Below are positions 22,659 through 32,319 of a stretch of 37,086 bases of DNA, piece after piece (within the stretch, counting starts at the first letter, position 1; each line of letters begins with the position of its first letter). The position numbers and the translations under genes are program-made. The notes beneath the pieces are model-generated. The model did not search any database. It was not told where the DNA came from and worked only from the letters and a program-made list of their open reading frames with translations. The stretch is from Pseudomonadota bacterium (GTDB lineage Bacteria; Pseudomonadota; Alphaproteobacteria; Geminicoccales; Geminicoccaceae), in NCBI GenBank assembly GCA_030549795.1, contig JAUQQO010000051.1, positions 1-37,086 of the forward strand, written 5' to 3'.

Positions 22659-23426
22659 ATGAAGGTGGGGATCCTCGCTGGTGGGGTGGGCTCGCGTCTT
22701 TCGGAAGAGACGGTGCTCAAGCCCAAGCCGATGGTGGAGATCGGCGGCAGGCCGATCTTGTGGCATATCATGATGCACTATGCCACCTACGGCTTTAAGA
22801 ACTTCGTGATCGCTCTCGGCTATAAGGGCGAAGTGATCAAGCGCTACATGGCGGATTACTGCGCGCTCGAGAGCGACATGACGGTTGATTTGAGCACCGG
22901 CCGGATCCAGCTGCACCGCCATCACTCTCAGGATTGGAAAGTCGAGCTCATCGACACCGGCCTGCACACCGGCACCGGCGGGCGCATCAAGCGGCTCGTG
23001 CCCTATATGGGCGGGGAGACCTTCTTTTTGACCTGGGGCGATGGGGTATCCACGGTCGACCTTCGGGCCCTGCTCGATTTCCACAAGCGCCACGGCAAGA
23101 TCGCCACCGTGACCGCCGTCCATCCGCCTCCGCGCTTCGGCCGCCTCGACCTCGACGGCGACCGGGTCGTACGCTTCAGTGAAAAGCCGCTCGAAGAGGG
23201 CTGGATCAACGGTGCCTTCTTCGTCCTCGAACCCGAAGTGGCCGACTTCATCGAGGACGATTCGACCATGTTCGAACAGGGCCCGCTGCAGCGCTTGGCC
23301 GAAGAGGGTCAGCTCATGGCCTTCCGCCACGAGGGCTTCTGGCAGTGCATGGACACGCTTCGCGACAAAGTGCGCCTTGAGCAGATGTGGGAGTCGGGCC
23401 AGGCGCCGTGGAAAATCTGGGATTGA
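22659..23426 (+). CDS. rfbF: Glucose-1-phosphate cytidylyltransferase-type nucleotidyltransferase
   Basis: Forms CDP-glucose from glucose 1-phosphate and CTP, the entry step to CDP-deoxysugars. The 255-residue product begins with Val-Gly-Ile-Leu-Ala-Gly-Gly-Val-Gly-Ser-Arg-Leu-Ser-Glu-Glu-Thr, the RfbF-type nucleotide-binding loop. Lys-Pro-Lys-Pro-Met-Val-Glu-Ile-Gly and the metal-binding Trp-Gly-Asp-Gly-Val-Ser follow. Trp-Gln-Cys-Met-Asp-Thr near the C-terminus is also characteristic. The ATG at 22659 gives family length; an in-frame GTG at 22596 would add a basic leader. First gene of a four-gene cassette with an epimerase and two methyltransferases. Confidence 0.9.
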   Translation: MKVGILAGGVGSRLSEETVLKPKPMVEIGGRPILWHIMMHYATYGFKNFVIALGYKGEVIKRYMADYCALESDMTVDLSTGRIQLHRHHSQDWKVELIDTGLHTGTGGRIKRLVPYMGGETFFLTWGDGVSTVDLRALLDFHKRHGKIATVTAVHPPPRFGRLDLDGDRVVRFSEKPLEEGWINGAFFVLEPEVADFIEDDSTMFEQGPLQRLAEEGQLMAFRHEGFWQCMDTLRDKVRLEQMWESGQAPWKIWD

Positions 23427-23448
23427 GCGGTTAACGGAGCCGAGAAAC

Positions 23449-24480
23449 GTGAAGGTCCTGCTCACCGGCGCCGACGGCTACGTCGGTCGGGTGTTGTGGC
23501 GGATGCTGCACGCCCGCGGCCACGAGGTGGTGGCGCTCGATTCGCAGCTGTTTCAGGGCTGTGCGCTCGGCCCCGAGCCCGAGCAGGCGGTCGATCGGCC
23601 GCGCGATGTGCGCGCGGTGACCCGCCACGAGCTCGAGGGGTTCGATGCCGTCTTGCACCTTGCCGGCATTTCCAACGATCCACTGGGCGATCTCGATCCC
23701 GCCGTCACCTTCGCGATCAACCATGAGGCCTCGGTGCGGCTCGCCCGGCTGGCCAAGCAAGCGGGCGTAACGCGCTTTATTTTCGCGTCCTCCTGCTCGG
23801 CCTATGGTGCGGCGGGGGATGCGATCCTCGATGAGGAAGCGCCCTTTAACCCCGTCACCCCATATGCCGAGAGCAAGATCCGGGTCGAGCGCGATCTCGC
23901 GGCCCTTGCCGACGACCGTTTCTCGCCGGTCTTTTTGCGCTCGGCCACCGCTTATGGGTTCGCGCCGCGGCTGCGCGGCGATCTCGTCGTCAACAATCTC
24001 GTCGGCTATGCGGTGGCAACGGGCGAGGTGCTGATCAAATCCGATGGCTCACCCTGGCGGCCGCTCGTCCATGTCGAGGACATGGCGGCTGCCTTCGTCG
24101 CCGCGCTTGAGGCTCCGCGCGCACGGGTGCACAATCAAGCCTTCAATGTCGGTCGCGATGAGGACAATTGGCGGGTTCGCGACATCGCCGAGATGGTCGA
24201 AGCGGCGATCCCCGGCGCGCGCATCGTCTACGCTAAGGGGGGCGGGCCGGATCGCCGCAACTACCGGGTGAGCTTCGCCAAGATCCGCGAGCAGCTGCCC
24301 GGCTTTCGCCCGCGCTGGACGCTCGCGGAGGGAATTCGCGAGCTCAAAGAGGCCTTCGAGCGCTTCGGCCTCACCCGTGCGGATCTCGAGGGCGGGCGGC
24401 TCATCCGCTTGGCGCGCATCAAAGAACTGTTGGCGGCGGGGCGGCTCAAATCCGACCTCAGCTGGAAGGAGTGCGCCTGA
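23449..24480 (+). CDS. NAD-dependent epimerase/dehydratase (extended SDR)
   Basis: Nucleotide-sugar epimerase, reductase or dehydratase of the extended SDR family, 343 residues. Rossmann motif Gly-Ala-Asp-Gly-Tyr-Val-Gly at residues 7-13, Leu-His-Leu-Ala-Gly-Ile-Ser in the middle, and the catalytic pair Tyr-Ala-Glu-Ser-Lys (YxxxK) with Phe-Ala-Ser-Ser-Cys-Ser before it. The last third binds the substrate sugar. The start is GTG at 23449, 23 bases after rfbF, with GGAG upstream. It is coupled to the next gene by a one-base overlap. Whether it acts as 4-reductase, epimerase or dehydratase cannot be told. Confidence 0.87.
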   Translation: MKVLLTGADGYVGRVLWRMLHARGHEVVALDSQLFQGCALGPEPEQAVDRPRDVRAVTRHELEGFDAVLHLAGISNDPLGDLDPAVTFAINHEASVRLARLAKQAGVTRFIFASSCSAYGAAGDAILDEEAPFNPVTPYAESKIRVERDLAALADDRFSPVFLRSATAYGFAPRLRGDLVVNNLVGYAVATGEVLIKSDGSPWRPLVHVEDMAAAFVAALEAPRARVHNQAFNVGRDEDNWRVRDIAEMVEAAIPGARIVYAKGGGPDRRNYRVSFAKIREQLPGFRPRWTLAEGIRELKEAFERFGLTRADLEGGRLIRLARIKELLAAGRLKSDLSWKECA

Positions 24481-25700
24481 TGCGCATCACCGGCTGCCGC
24501 TCCTGTGGGAAATCCGAGCTCCTGCCCGTCCTCTCGCTCGGCCCCATGCCGCTCTCGGACGGCTTTCTCACTCCTGAAGAGCTCGATCGACCGGAACCGC
24601 GCTATCCCCTTGACGTCGTCTTCTGCCCCTCATGCGGGCTCGTCCAGATATTGGATACGGTTCCACCCGAGATCCTCTTCGGTCGCGACTATCCCTACTT
24701 CTCTTCCGTCTCGGCGACACTGCTCGAACATTCGCGACGCCATGTCGCCGAGCGTCTCGTCGCGTTGCCGCCCGCTGCCTTCGTGGTCGAGATCGCCAGC
24801 AACGACGGCTATCTCTTGCAATTCTACAAAGACGCCGGGGTCGCCTGCCTTGGTATCGATCCCGCTCCGGGCCCGGTTGCGGCGGCGCGCGCTAGGGGCA
24901 TCGAGACGATCGAGGCCTTCTTCAGCCGCGACTTGGCGAAGGAGCTGGTCGCTCAGGGCCGGCGCGCCGATCTCGTGCACGCCAACAACGTGCTCGCTCA
25001 TGTCGCGGATGTGCACGGTTTTCTGGATGGCGTGCGCATACTCTTAAAAGACCATGGCCGCTTCGTGGTCGAGGTCCCCTATGTGCGCGATCTCGTCGAG
25101 AAGCTCGCCTTCGATACGATTTACCACGAGCATCTGTGTTATTTTTCGGTGCAGGCGGTGGCGCGGCTCGCGCGCCCGCACGGGCTGTTTCTGATCCGCG
25201 TCGAGCGGGTACCCATCCACGGCGGCTCCTTGCGCCTTTTCTTCGCCAAAGAGGAGCGGCCGGATGCGACCGTCGCGGCGATCATGGCCGAAGAAGAAGC
25301 GATCGGGCTCAACCAACATCGTTATTACACCGACTTCGCGGCGCGGGTAGAAACCCTTAAGGCCCAACTGCATGGCCTTGTAGCCGAACTCGTCCGCAAC
25401 GGGGCGCGCATCGCCGCTTACGGTGCAGCGGCCAAAGGCACCATCTTGCTGAACGCCTGTGGGCTCGGACGCGAGCTCATCGCCTGGGTGGCGGACAAAA
25501 ATCCCTTCAAACAGGGCCGCTATGTGCCCGGTGTGCGCCTTCCCATCGTGCCGCCGTCCCGTATCCTCGAGGAGATGCCGGACTACCTCTTGATCCTTCC
25601 CTGGAACATCGAGGCCGAGATCATGGCGCAGGAGGCGACCTTCCGCGCCCGCGGCGGCCGCTTCATCGTTCCCTTGCCCAGCCCGCGGATCGTGCCGTGA
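24480..25700 (+). CDS. SAM-dependent sugar C-methyltransferase (zinc-binding)
   Basis: A 406-residue methyltransferase of the NovU/TylC3 type, which adds a methyl to C3 or C5 of a 4-keto nucleotide sugar. N-terminal zinc-binding domain: Cys6, Cys9, Cys49 and Cys52. The SAM-binding core has Glu-Ile-Ala-Ser-Asn-Asp-Gly-Tyr (104-111), and Tyr-His-Glu-His (215-218) is the active-site motif. A C-terminal domain with Ala-Tyr-Gly-Ala-Ala-Ala-Lys-Gly-Thr-Ile-Leu-Leu-Asn is typical. It starts at the ATG overlapping the epimerase stop by one base. Its stop overlaps the GTG of a second protein of the same architecture. Confidence 0.87.
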   Translation: MRITGCRSCGKSELLPVLSLGPMPLSDGFLTPEELDRPEPRYPLDVVFCPSCGLVQILDTVPPEILFGRDYPYFSSVSATLLEHSRRHVAERLVALPPAAFVVEIASNDGYLLQFYKDAGVACLGIDPAPGPVAAARARGIETIEAFFSRDLAKELVAQGRRADLVHANNVLAHVADVHGFLDGVRILLKDHGRFVVEVPYVRDLVEKLAFDTIYHEHLCYFSVQAVARLARPHGLFLIRVERVPIHGGSLRLFFAKEERPDATVAAIMAEEEAIGLNQHRYYTDFAARVETLKAQLHGLVAELVRNGARIAAYGAAAKGTILLNACGLGRELIAWVADKNPFKQGRYVPGVRLPIVPPSRILEEMPDYLLILPWNIEAEIMAQEATFRARGGRFIVPLPSPRIVP

Positions 25701-26881
25701 GCCTCTTACACAGCTGCCCGGCCTGCGGCGGGCGAGCCCTCGTACCGGTTTGGCGCGTGCCATCGGTTCCCGTCCATTCCTGTCTTATGGTCGAAAGTCG
25801 TGCCGAGGCTTTAGCTTTTCCGCGCGGTCGTCTCGAGATCGTCTTTTGCGATGAGTGCGGTTTTCTCTTCAACGCCGCCTTCGATCCTGCGCTTGAGCGC
25901 TATTCTCCTGCCTATGAAGAGACCCAGGCTTTCTCGCCGCGCTTTTTGCGCTTTCTCTCCGAGCTCTGTGAGGATCAGGCCAAAAAATACGATTTGCGCG
26001 ATCGGTTGGTGCTCGAGATCGGCTGCGGCAAAGGGGAATTTCTGCTCGCACTTGCCGAGCGTACGGGCTGTCGGGGGATCGGCATCGATCCCGGCTTTCG
26101 CCCCGAACGGCTGAGTGCGCCCGCCCTTGGCCGCCTCACCTTCGTGCGCGATCTCTACGGGCCGCACTGGCGCGCTCTCGCTCCCGACTATCTCGCCTGC
26201 CGGCACACCCTCGAACACATCGGCCCGGTGGGCGAATTCGTGCGCACGATCCGCGAAACCCTCGCGGAGCGCAGCGATACGGTGGTGATGTTCGAGCTTC
26301 CGGATCTGCGGCGGATTTTGCGCGAGGCTGCTTTTTGGGACATTTATTACGAACATGCGAGCTATTTTACGGCCGGCTCGCTTGCCCGCTTGTTCAGGCG
26401 CGCGCGCTTTGCCGTGCACGCGCTCTTCCGCTGCTACGACGATCAGTACCTGGTCTTGGAAGCACGCCCGGCCTCCGCGCCTACCGCTCCTTCGCTTGCG
26501 ATCGAAGACGATCTTGAAGAGACGCGCGCGCTCGTCTTCGCTTTCCGCAGCGCGGTCGAGGCCAAGCTCGCCGCGCTGCGCGCGCACATCGCCGCCTGGC
26601 AGGCTAAGAAGAAGACGATCGCCATCTGGGGCTCCGGCTCCAAAGCGGTGTCCTTGCTCACCCTGCTCGGTCTCGGCGCTGAGATCGCAGCTGTGGTCGA
26701 CATCAATCCGCACAAATGGGGGCGCTTTCTTGCCGGCACCGGCTATCGCGTCTGCGGTCCGGACGAACTGGTGGTGATTCGACCTGACGTTGTTTTGGTT
26801 ATGAACCCAATCTATCTCGAGGAGATCGACCAGGCGCTCGCGGCGCGCGGGCTCGTGCCCGAGCTCGTGCCGATGCGCTGA
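25697..26881 (+). CDS. Second SAM-dependent sugar C-methyltransferase-like protein
   Basis: A 394-residue protein with the same layout as its neighbour: zinc cysteines 7, 10, 51 and 54; a SAM motif Glu-Ile-Gly-Cys-Gly-Lys-Gly-Glu (107-114); Tyr-Tyr-Glu-His (217-220) at the active-site position; and a C-terminal domain with Ile-Trp-Gly-Ser-Gly-Ser-Lys-Ala-Val-Ser. It is clearly diverged from the first copy, not a recent duplicate. The two genes overlap by four bases (GTGA), so they are made together. They may methylate successive positions, or one may be a non-methylating relative. It is the last gene of the cassette. Confidence 0.82.
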   Translation: MSLLHSCPACGGRALVPVWRVPSVPVHSCLMVESRAEALAFPRGRLEIVFCDECGFLFNAAFDPALERYSPAYEETQAFSPRFLRFLSELCEDQAKKYDLRDRLVLEIGCGKGEFLLALAERTGCRGIGIDPGFRPERLSAPALGRLTFVRDLYGPHWRALAPDYLACRHTLEHIGPVGEFVRTIRETLAERSDTVVMFELPDLRRILREAAFWDIYYEHASYFTAGSLARLFRRARFAVHALFRCYDDQYLVLEARPASAPTAPSLAIEDDLEETRALVFAFRSAVEAKLAALRAHIAAWQAKKKTIAIWGSGSKAVSLLTLLGLGAEIAAVVDINPHKWGRFLAGTGYRVCGPDELVVIRPDVVLVMNPIYLEEIDQALAARGLVPELVPMR

Positions 26882-26904
26882 GCGCCGGCTGCGATTGCAA
26901 GCGA

Positions 26905-26921
26905 TCTAGAAGCGTTCCAAA
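26905..26921. promoter_or_regulatory. Irr-type iron-control box upstream of mbfA
   Basis: TCTAGAAGCGTTCCAAA matches the Irr/ICE inverted-repeat consensus TTTAGAA-N3-TTCTAAA at 12 of the 14 defined positions. It lies 55-71 bases before the mbfA ATG. In Bradyrhizobium and Agrobacterium, Irr represses mbfA through such a box when iron is low. That it works here is inference. Confidence 0.6.
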
Positions 26922-26975
26922 CTCGTACAAGCGATCGAGCCCGCGTCATCGGGCGGGGTGCATTCGAGAGGGACG

Positions 26976-27956
26976 ATGCTCGGTTTCGCCTGGCGTCCGC
27001 AGAAGCGGTTTACTGATCTCACCGAACGCGAGATCCTCGCGCTCGCGATTACGCTTGAAGAAGAAGACGGCCGCATTTATCGCGACTATGCCGAGGGTCT
27101 ACGCGATCAATACCCAGCAACCGCCAAAATATTCGAAGAAATGGCAGAAGAAGAAAGCGAGCACAGGCGGCAGTTGATCGAGCTCTATCGGCAGAAATTC
27201 GGCGAGCACATTCCGCTTGTTCGTCGTGAAGACATCCGCGGCTTCGTGCGCAGAAAGCCTCTGTGGCTGACTCGTCCCTTGGGCCTCGAGGCGGTGCGCC
27301 GGCAAGCGGCCGAGATCGAAGCCGAGACCGGCAACTTCTACCGCAAGGCGGCGCAGCACGTGACCGATGCCAGCATCCGCAAACTGCTCATCGACCTCGC
27401 CGAAACCGAACGCGAGCATGTGGCGATCGCCGAGCGGCTCGAGCGCCAGCATCTCGCGGGCGAAGCCGGCAAGGCCGAAGTCGAACACGCCCGTCGCCGC
27501 TTCGTGCTGCAGTTCGTACAGCCCGGGCTCGCCGGCCTTATGGATGGTTCGGTGAGCACGCTCGCTCCCCTCTTCGCCGCCGCCATGGCCACCGGCAACA
27601 GCTGGGAGACGTTCCTCGTCGGGGTCGCTGCCTCGGTGGGTGCGGGGATCTCGATGGGCTTTGCGGAAGCGCTCTCCGATGATGGGGCGCTCACCGGCCG
27701 CGGCACGCCTTGGGTGCGCGGCACGGTGTGCGGCGGTATGACCACGCTCGGTGGGCTCGGCCACACGCTTCCCTATCTCATCCCCGATTTTTGGGTGGCG
27801 ACCACGCTCGCCGTGCTCATCGTGCTGGTTGAGCTGTGGGCGATCGCCTGGATCCGCGCCCGCTATATGGACACGCCGTTCTTGCAGGCGGCCTTCCAGG
27901 TGGTGGTGGGGGGCTTTCTCGTCTTCCTCGCCGGGATCGTGATCGGCTCGGCTTAG
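26976..27956 (+). CDS. mbfA: Membrane-bound ferritin MbfA (ferritin-like plus VIT1 domain)
   Basis: MbfA exports iron and protects against iron and peroxide stress. The 326-residue product is a fusion. An N-terminal ferritin-like domain (about 15-160) has two Glu-X-X-His motifs, Glu60/His63 and Glu145/His148, and further Glu ligands. A C-terminal VIT1/CCC1-like membrane domain (about 180-326) has [12 protein letters not shown] and several hydrophobic helices. The ATG at 26976 has GAGAGG just upstream. A GTG at 26958 would add six residues. The preceding Irr box supports iron-responsive control. Confidence 0.92.
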   Translation: MLGFAWRPQKRFTDLTEREILALAITLEEEDGRIYRDYAEGLRDQYPATAKIFEEMAEEESEHRRQLIELYRQKFGEHIPLVRREDIRGFVRRKPLWLTRPLGLEAVRRQAAEIEAETGNFYRKAAQHVTDASIRKLLIDLAETEREHVAIAERLERQHLAGEAGKAEVEHARRRFVLQFVQPGLAGLMDGSVSTLAPLFAAAMATGNSWETFLVGVAASVGAGISMGFAEALSDDGALTGRGTPWVRGTVCGGMTTLGGLGHTLPYLIPDFWVATTLAVLIVLVELWAIAWIRARYMDTPFLQAAFQVVVGGFLVFLAGIVIGSA

Positions 27957-27975
27957 AGCCCCCCATCGCGGCGGC

Positions 27976-28326
27976 TCAGATCGCGAAGCTGTTGCCGCAG
28001 CCGCAGCTACTGGTGGCGTTGGGGTTGCTCACCTTGAAGTAGGAGCCGGTGAGGTCGTCGACGAAGTCGAGCTCGGCCCCCAACAAAAACATCAACGACA
28101 TTCCGTCGATCGCGACCTCGGCGTTCCCGGCTCTGACGATGATATCATCCGGAAAGGATTTGTCGTCGAGCGAAAACTCGTAGCGGAACCCCGAGCAGCC
28201 ACCACCCGCTACACCCAAGCGCAGCTTGAGATTGGGGCGACCGTCGCGCGCGACGAGCTCGGCGATTCGCCGCGCCGCCGCTTCGGTCACCCGGATCGGA
28301 TCCGGCCGACCCTTGATCTCCGCCAT
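27976..28326 (-). CDS. erpA: A-type iron-sulfur cluster insertion protein ErpA-like
   Basis: A-type carrier that delivers Fe-S clusters to apo-proteins, 116 residues. The cluster cysteines are Cys44 (Gly-Gly-Gly-Cys-Ser-Gly-Phe), Cys108 and Cys110 (Ser-Ser-Cys-Gly-Cys-Gly). The Ile-Asp-Gly-Met-Ser stretch is typical of the family. Divergent from dgt, a widespread alphaproteobacterial arrangement. A good promoter lies in the gap (next entry). IscA, ErpA and SufA cannot be told apart with certainty by sequence alone. Confidence 0.9.
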   Translation of the reverse strand: MAEIKGRPDPIRVTEAAARRIAELVARDGRPNLKLRLGVAGGGCSGFRYEFSLDDKSFPDDIIVRAGNAEVAIDGMSLMFLLGAELDFVDDLTGSYFKVSNPNATSSCGCGNSFAI

Positions 28327-28358
28327 TCTCTACCCCTATCCTGAGCCCACTTGCCCCA

Positions 28359-28388
28359 ATGATCTGAGCGCCAAGCCGCGCTTGTCAA
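28359..28388 (-). promoter_or_regulatory. Promoter of erpA
   Basis: On the minus strand TTGACA (28388-28383), a perfect -35 box, 18 bases and GATCAT (28364-28359), four of six in the -10 box. The transcript would start near 28352, about 25 bases before the ATG. Confidence 0.5.
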
Positions 28389-28434
28389 ACCGGCTTCGGG
28401 CCGTTCCTGCCGTCCGGGTACGGAGAAGGTCGCG

Positions 28435-29589
28435 ATGCGGCGGAACCTCGCCCCCTGGGCCTGTCGGCCCGAGACGAGCCTCGGCCGCGCGGTGCCCGAA
28501 CCAGAGAGCCCCTACCGCAGCTGCTGGCAGCGCGATCGCGACCGCATCGTGCATTCTACGGCCTTCCGCCGCCTCGAGTACAAGACGCAAGTGTTCGCCA
28601 ATTTCGAAGGCGATCATTACCGCACCCGCCTCACCCACAGCCTCGAGGTGGCGCAGATCGCCCGCACGCTCGCCCGCGCGCTCGCAGTCGACGAGGATCT
28701 CGCCGAGGCCGTGGCGCTCGCCCACGACCTCGGCCACAGCGCCTTCGGCCATGCCGGCGAGCGGGCGCTCGATGCCGCGCTCGCGGCCTGGGGCGGGTTC
28801 GACCACAATCTGCAGACCTTCCGCATCCTCACCCAGCTCGAGCAGCGCTATGCCGAGTTCGACGGACTCAACCTCACCTTCGAGACGCTCGAAGGGGTGG
28901 TCAAGCACAACGGTCCCGCCCGCGCCCCCTTCCCCGAACCCATCGCCCGCCATCCGCTCGCCCGCGTCGTCGACCTCGAAAGCCAAGGCCCGGTGGAAGC
29001 CCAGGTGGCGGCGATCGCCGACGATGTCGCCTATTGCTCGCATGATGTCGACGACGGGCTGCGCGCCGGCTTCTTCACCCTCGAAGAGCTCGCCGAGCTG
29101 CCCGGCTTCGGTAGCCTCGTGCGACAGGTCATGGCCCGCTATCCCGGACTCGAGGCCAGCCGGCTCGCCCACGAAACACACCGGCGGCTGATCGACGCCA
29201 TGGTGCGCGATCTCGTCGACGAGGCGCGCCGCCGCCTCGAGGCCGCCGCGCCCTCTTGTGTCGACGCGGTGCGCGCGCTGCCCGAGCCCGTGGTCGCTTT
29301 CTCGCCCCCGATGGCCGAGGCGGTGGCAGGGCTACGCAAATTTCTCGAAGAACGCGTATACAAGCATTATAAGGTCAACCGTATGGCAAGAAAGGCGGAG
29401 CGTCTGGTGACCGAGCTCGTGCGCGCCTTCCTCGAAGCCCCCTCCTGTCTTCCCGACCGCTGGCGCGAGCGGGCGCGCGATCCCGAGAGCACCGCGGCGA
29501 CGGTGCGCGACTATGTGGCGGGGATGACCGACCGCTACGCCATCGACGAATATGACCGTCTCTTCCGCATGGAGCGCGAGCGGCCATGA
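28435..29589 (+). CDS. dgt: Deoxyguanosinetriphosphate triphosphohydrolase-like protein
   Basis: HD-domain dNTP triphosphohydrolase, 384 residues. The metal-binding His/Asp set is His68 (Leu-Thr-His-Ser-Leu-Glu), His97 and Asp98 ([11 protein letters not shown]), followed by a C-terminal Asp in Ala-Asp-Asp-Val-Ala-Tyr. [11 protein letters not shown] near residue 44 is the family hallmark. The ATG at 28435 has GGAGAAGG upstream. It overlaps argS by four bases (ATGA). Confidence 0.95.
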   Translation: MRRNLAPWACRPETSLGRAVPEPESPYRSCWQRDRDRIVHSTAFRRLEYKTQVFANFEGDHYRTRLTHSLEVAQIARTLARALAVDEDLAEAVALAHDLGHSAFGHAGERALDAALAAWGGFDHNLQTFRILTQLEQRYAEFDGLNLTFETLEGVVKHNGPARAPFPEPIARHPLARVVDLESQGPVEAQVAAIADDVAYCSHDVDDGLRAGFFTLEELAELPGFGSLVRQVMARYPGLEASRLAHETHRRLIDAMVRDLVDEARRRLEAAAPSCVDAVRALPEPVVAFSPPMAEAVAGLRKFLEERVYKHYKVNRMARKAERLVTELVRAFLEAPSCLPDRWRERARDPESTAATVRDYVAGMTDRYAIDEYDRLFRMERERP

Positions 29590-31334
29590 GCGCGTTCGCC
29601 CGTCTTGCCGAACTCGTCCGCACCGCGCTTGCGCAGCTCGTCGCCTGCGGCGAGCTGCCGGCCGGGCTGCCCGTGGATGCGGTAACGGTGGAGCCGCCGC
29701 GCGATCCCGCGCACGGCGAAGCGGCCACCAACGCCGCGCTCGTGCTCGCCAAGCCGGCCGGCAGGAAGCCCATGGAGCTCGCCAACGCGCTCGCGGCACG
29801 GCTTGCCGCGTTTCCGGAGGTGGCGGCGGCGCGCGCAGCCGCCCCGGGCTTCGTCAACCTCGACCTCGTCCCCGACTTCTGGCGGGCCGAGCTTCGAGCC
29901 GCGCTCGAAGCCGGTCGCGACTATGGTCGGGTGGATCTCGGCCGCGGCCGGCCCGTAAACGTTGAATATTGTTCCGCTAATCCCACTGGACCGCTGCATG
30001 TCGGCCACGGCCGCGGCACCGTCGTGGGCGATGCACTCGCCAATCTTCTCGCCCATATGGGCTATCGCGTCACCCGCGAATATTACGTCAACGACGCCGG
30101 CGCCCAGATCGAAGCGCTCGCCCGCTCCGTCCATCTGCGCTACCGCGAAGCGTTGGGCGAGACCATCGACCCCTTCCCGCCCGGGCTCTATCCGGGCGAG
30201 TATTTGGTGCCTATCGGCCGCGCCCTTGCCGAGCGCTACGGAGCGCGCTTCCAATCCGCCCCCGAATCCGAATGGCTCGAGCTGTTCGGCCGCGAGGCGG
30301 TGGCGGCCATGCTCGCGCGCATCAAGGACGATCTTGCCGCCTTGGGCGTGCACCACGACGTGTTCACAAGCGAGCGCGCGCTCGTCGAAGCCGGCAAGGT
30401 CGAAGAGGCGCTCGCCTTTATGGAGCGTAAGGGGCTACTCTACACGGGTACCCTGCCGCCGCCAAAGGGCAAGCCGGTGGAGGATTGGGAGCCCGTCCCG
30501 CAGCTGCTCTTCAAGGCCACCGCTTTCGGTGACGACACCGATCGGCCACTTAAGCGCTCGACCGGCCATTGGACCTATTTCGCCGCCGATATCGCCTATC
30601 ATCTCGACAAGTGGCGGCGCGGCTTCGATTGGATGATCGACATTTGGGGGGCCGATCACGCCGGCTATGTCAAGCGCATGCAAGCGGCGGTGAAGGCCTT
30701 CTCCGATGGCAAGGCCAGCTTGGATGTCCGCTTGTGCCAGCTCGTCAATCTTCTTGATGGCGGCAAGCCGCTCAAGATGAGCAAGCGGGCCGGCCGCATC
30801 GTCACCTTGCGCGACGTGGTCGATGAAGTGGGCAAAGACGTCTTCCGCTTCGTCATGCTCACCCGTAAAAATGATGCGCCCTTGGACTTCGACCTCGTTA
30901 CCGTGACCGAGCAGTCCAAGGACAATCCGGTCTTCTACGTACAGTATGCGCATGCGCGCATCTGTTCCGTATTCCGCCACGCCGCCGAACAGGGCCTGCC
31001 AACCGAAACTTCCGACCTCGTGGCAGCGCCGCTTGCGCGGCTTGCCGATCCGGCCGAGCTCGCGCTTTTGCGCGCGCTTGCCGGCTGGCCGCGCTGCCTC
31101 GAGCAGGCGGCCCGCCACGGCGAGCCGCACCGCATCGCCTTCTTTCTCATGGATCTCGCGGGGCTTTTCCATGCCCTTTGGACCAAGGGCAAGGAACGTC
31201 CCGAGCTGCGCTTTCTCATCGCCGAGGATCCGGCCTTGAGCTGCGCGCGGCTCGCGCTGCTTGCGGCCGTGCGCAACGTGATCGCCGCTGGCCTCGGCAT
31301 CATCGGCGTACGACCGGTGGAAGAACTCGGCTGA
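29586..31334 (+). CDS. argS: Arginine--tRNA ligase
   Basis: Class I aminoacyl-tRNA synthetase charging tRNA-Arg, 582 residues. The N-terminal Add1-like domain includes Asn-Leu-Asp-Leu. The nucleotide fold has His-Val-Gly-His (138-141) in Pro-Thr-Gly-Pro-Leu-His-Val-Gly-His and a KMSK-type Lys-Met-Ser-Lys-Arg loop (about 397-401). The C-terminal DALR anticodon-binding domain ends [10 protein letters not shown]. It starts at ATG overlapping the dgt stop (ATGA). Confidence 0.97.
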   Translation: MSAFARLAELVRTALAQLVACGELPAGLPVDAVTVEPPRDPAHGEAATNAALVLAKPAGRKPMELANALAARLAAFPEVAAARAAAPGFVNLDLVPDFWRAELRAALEAGRDYGRVDLGRGRPVNVEYCSANPTGPLHVGHGRGTVVGDALANLLAHMGYRVTREYYVNDAGAQIEALARSVHLRYREALGETIDPFPPGLYPGEYLVPIGRALAERYGARFQSAPESEWLELFGREAVAAMLARIKDDLAALGVHHDVFTSERALVEAGKVEEALAFMERKGLLYTGTLPPPKGKPVEDWEPVPQLLFKATAFGDDTDRPLKRSTGHWTYFAADIAYHLDKWRRGFDWMIDIWGADHAGYVKRMQAAVKAFSDGKASLDVRLCQLVNLLDGGKPLKMSKRAGRIVTLRDVVDEVGKDVFRFVMLTRKNDAPLDFDLVTVTEQSKDNPVFYVQYAHARICSVFRHAAEQGLPTETSDLVAAPLARLADPAELALLRALAGWPRCLEQAARHGEPHRIAFFLMDLAGLFHALWTKGKERPELRFLIAEDPALSCARLALLAAVRNVIAAGLGIIGVRPVEELG

Positions 31335-31356
31335 GTGCGAGCGCGGGAGACGCGCC

Positions 31357-32319
31357 ATGGCCAGCATCCACGAGACCCTGGCGGCCGGAGGCGGCAACTA
31401 TGCGCGCGTGGTCGCAGAAGATCCGCCGCGGCGCAGCTTTTGGCGTCGCTTCGGGGTGCCGCTCGCCTTCATCGTGGTCTTCGGTCTCTTCGCGCTCATC
31501 GTCATCGGTGCTTGGCAGGACTATCTGGCCCCGGCAGGTGAACCGCCGATCGTGCGCGCGCCACCGGGTCCGATCAAGCGGCCGCCCGACACTCCCGGGG
31601 CGGTCGACATGTATGGCGAGGGCGCGGCCACCCTTGCCGCTGGCCAGCCCCCGACCCCGCGGGTCGAGCGCATCCTGCCGCGCGAGCCGCCGCCCCCGAA
31701 GACAGTCGCCGAAGCCGATCCGAGCCTGCTCGCCGCGCCGGCGACGAACCCCACCCCCACCCCGCCGTCCGCGGTGCCGGCTGCGAGCGCCGAGACAGCC
31801 GGTGCCGGGGCACTGCGCGCCATGCCCACCGCATCCGCCGTCGACGGTCCGGGAGAGGCCTTCGTTCCGCCTGCGAGCGCCCCGCCGACGGCATCGAGCG
31901 CCGCCGCCACCGACCCAGCCCCTGGCGCGCCGCAAGCGGCAGGCGCAGCTCCTGTGCGGCCGCAACCGTCCGAGACACCGCTCGCCTCGGTGCAACCGGC
32001 GCGTCCTCCTACCCCCGCCTCACCGGCGCCGACCACCGTACCGCGCGCCAATGGTCTTGCCGGCTCTGGCCCCTGGGGTGTGCAGATCGCAGCCGTGAGC
32101 TCGCGCGAAGCAGCGGAGCGCGGCTGGCGGATGCTCGTCGCCCGCCATCCCGATCTCTTGGGCGGGCTGCAGCTGCGCATCGAGGAGCTCAGGCTCGCCA
32201 ACGGCTCCACCCTCTACCGGCTGCAGGGGATCGGGCTTGCCGACCGCGACGCGGCGGCGCGGGTATGCGCCCGGCTGCGCGCCTCAGGCGAGCAGTGCTT
32301 CGTGGTGGGTGCCCGGTGA
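31357..32319 (+). CDS. SPOR domain membrane protein
   Basis: A single-pass inner-membrane protein, 320 residues, that should bind denuded peptidoglycan glycans at the division site. A cytoplasmic N-terminus (1-30) is followed by one membrane helix (about 33-52), a long Pro/Ala/Thr-rich periplasmic linker (55-235) and a C-terminal SPOR domain (about 240-318). The SPOR domain begins Trp-Gly-Val-Gln-Ile-Ala-Ala-Val and has Tyr-Arg-Leu-Gln-Gly-Ile-Gly-Leu and Cys-Ala-Arg-Leu-Arg. Gene order argS-SPOR-nagZ is shared by many alphaproteobacteria. Its stop overlaps the nagZ GTG. Confidence 0.9.
   Translation: MASIHETLAAGGGNYARVVAEDPPRRSFWRRFGVPLAFIVVFGLFALIVIGAWQDYLAPAGEPPIVRAPPGPIKRPPDTPGAVDMYGEGAATLAAGQPPTPRVERILPREPPPPKTVAEADPSLLAAPATNPTPTPPSAVPAASAETAGAGALRAMPTASAVDGPGEAFVPPASAPPTASSAAATDPAPGAPQAAGAAPVRPQPSETPLASVQPARPPTPASPAPTTVPRANGLAGSGPWGVQIAAVSSREAAERGWRMLVARHPDLLGGLQLRIEELRLANGSTLYRLQGIGLADRDAAARVCARLRASGEQCFVVGAR

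Noticed and set aside
24480-26881. Recent tandem duplication of the methyltransferase gene
   Set aside because: The architecture is shared, but residues and nucleotides differ along the whole length; it is an old divergence, not a fresh repeat.
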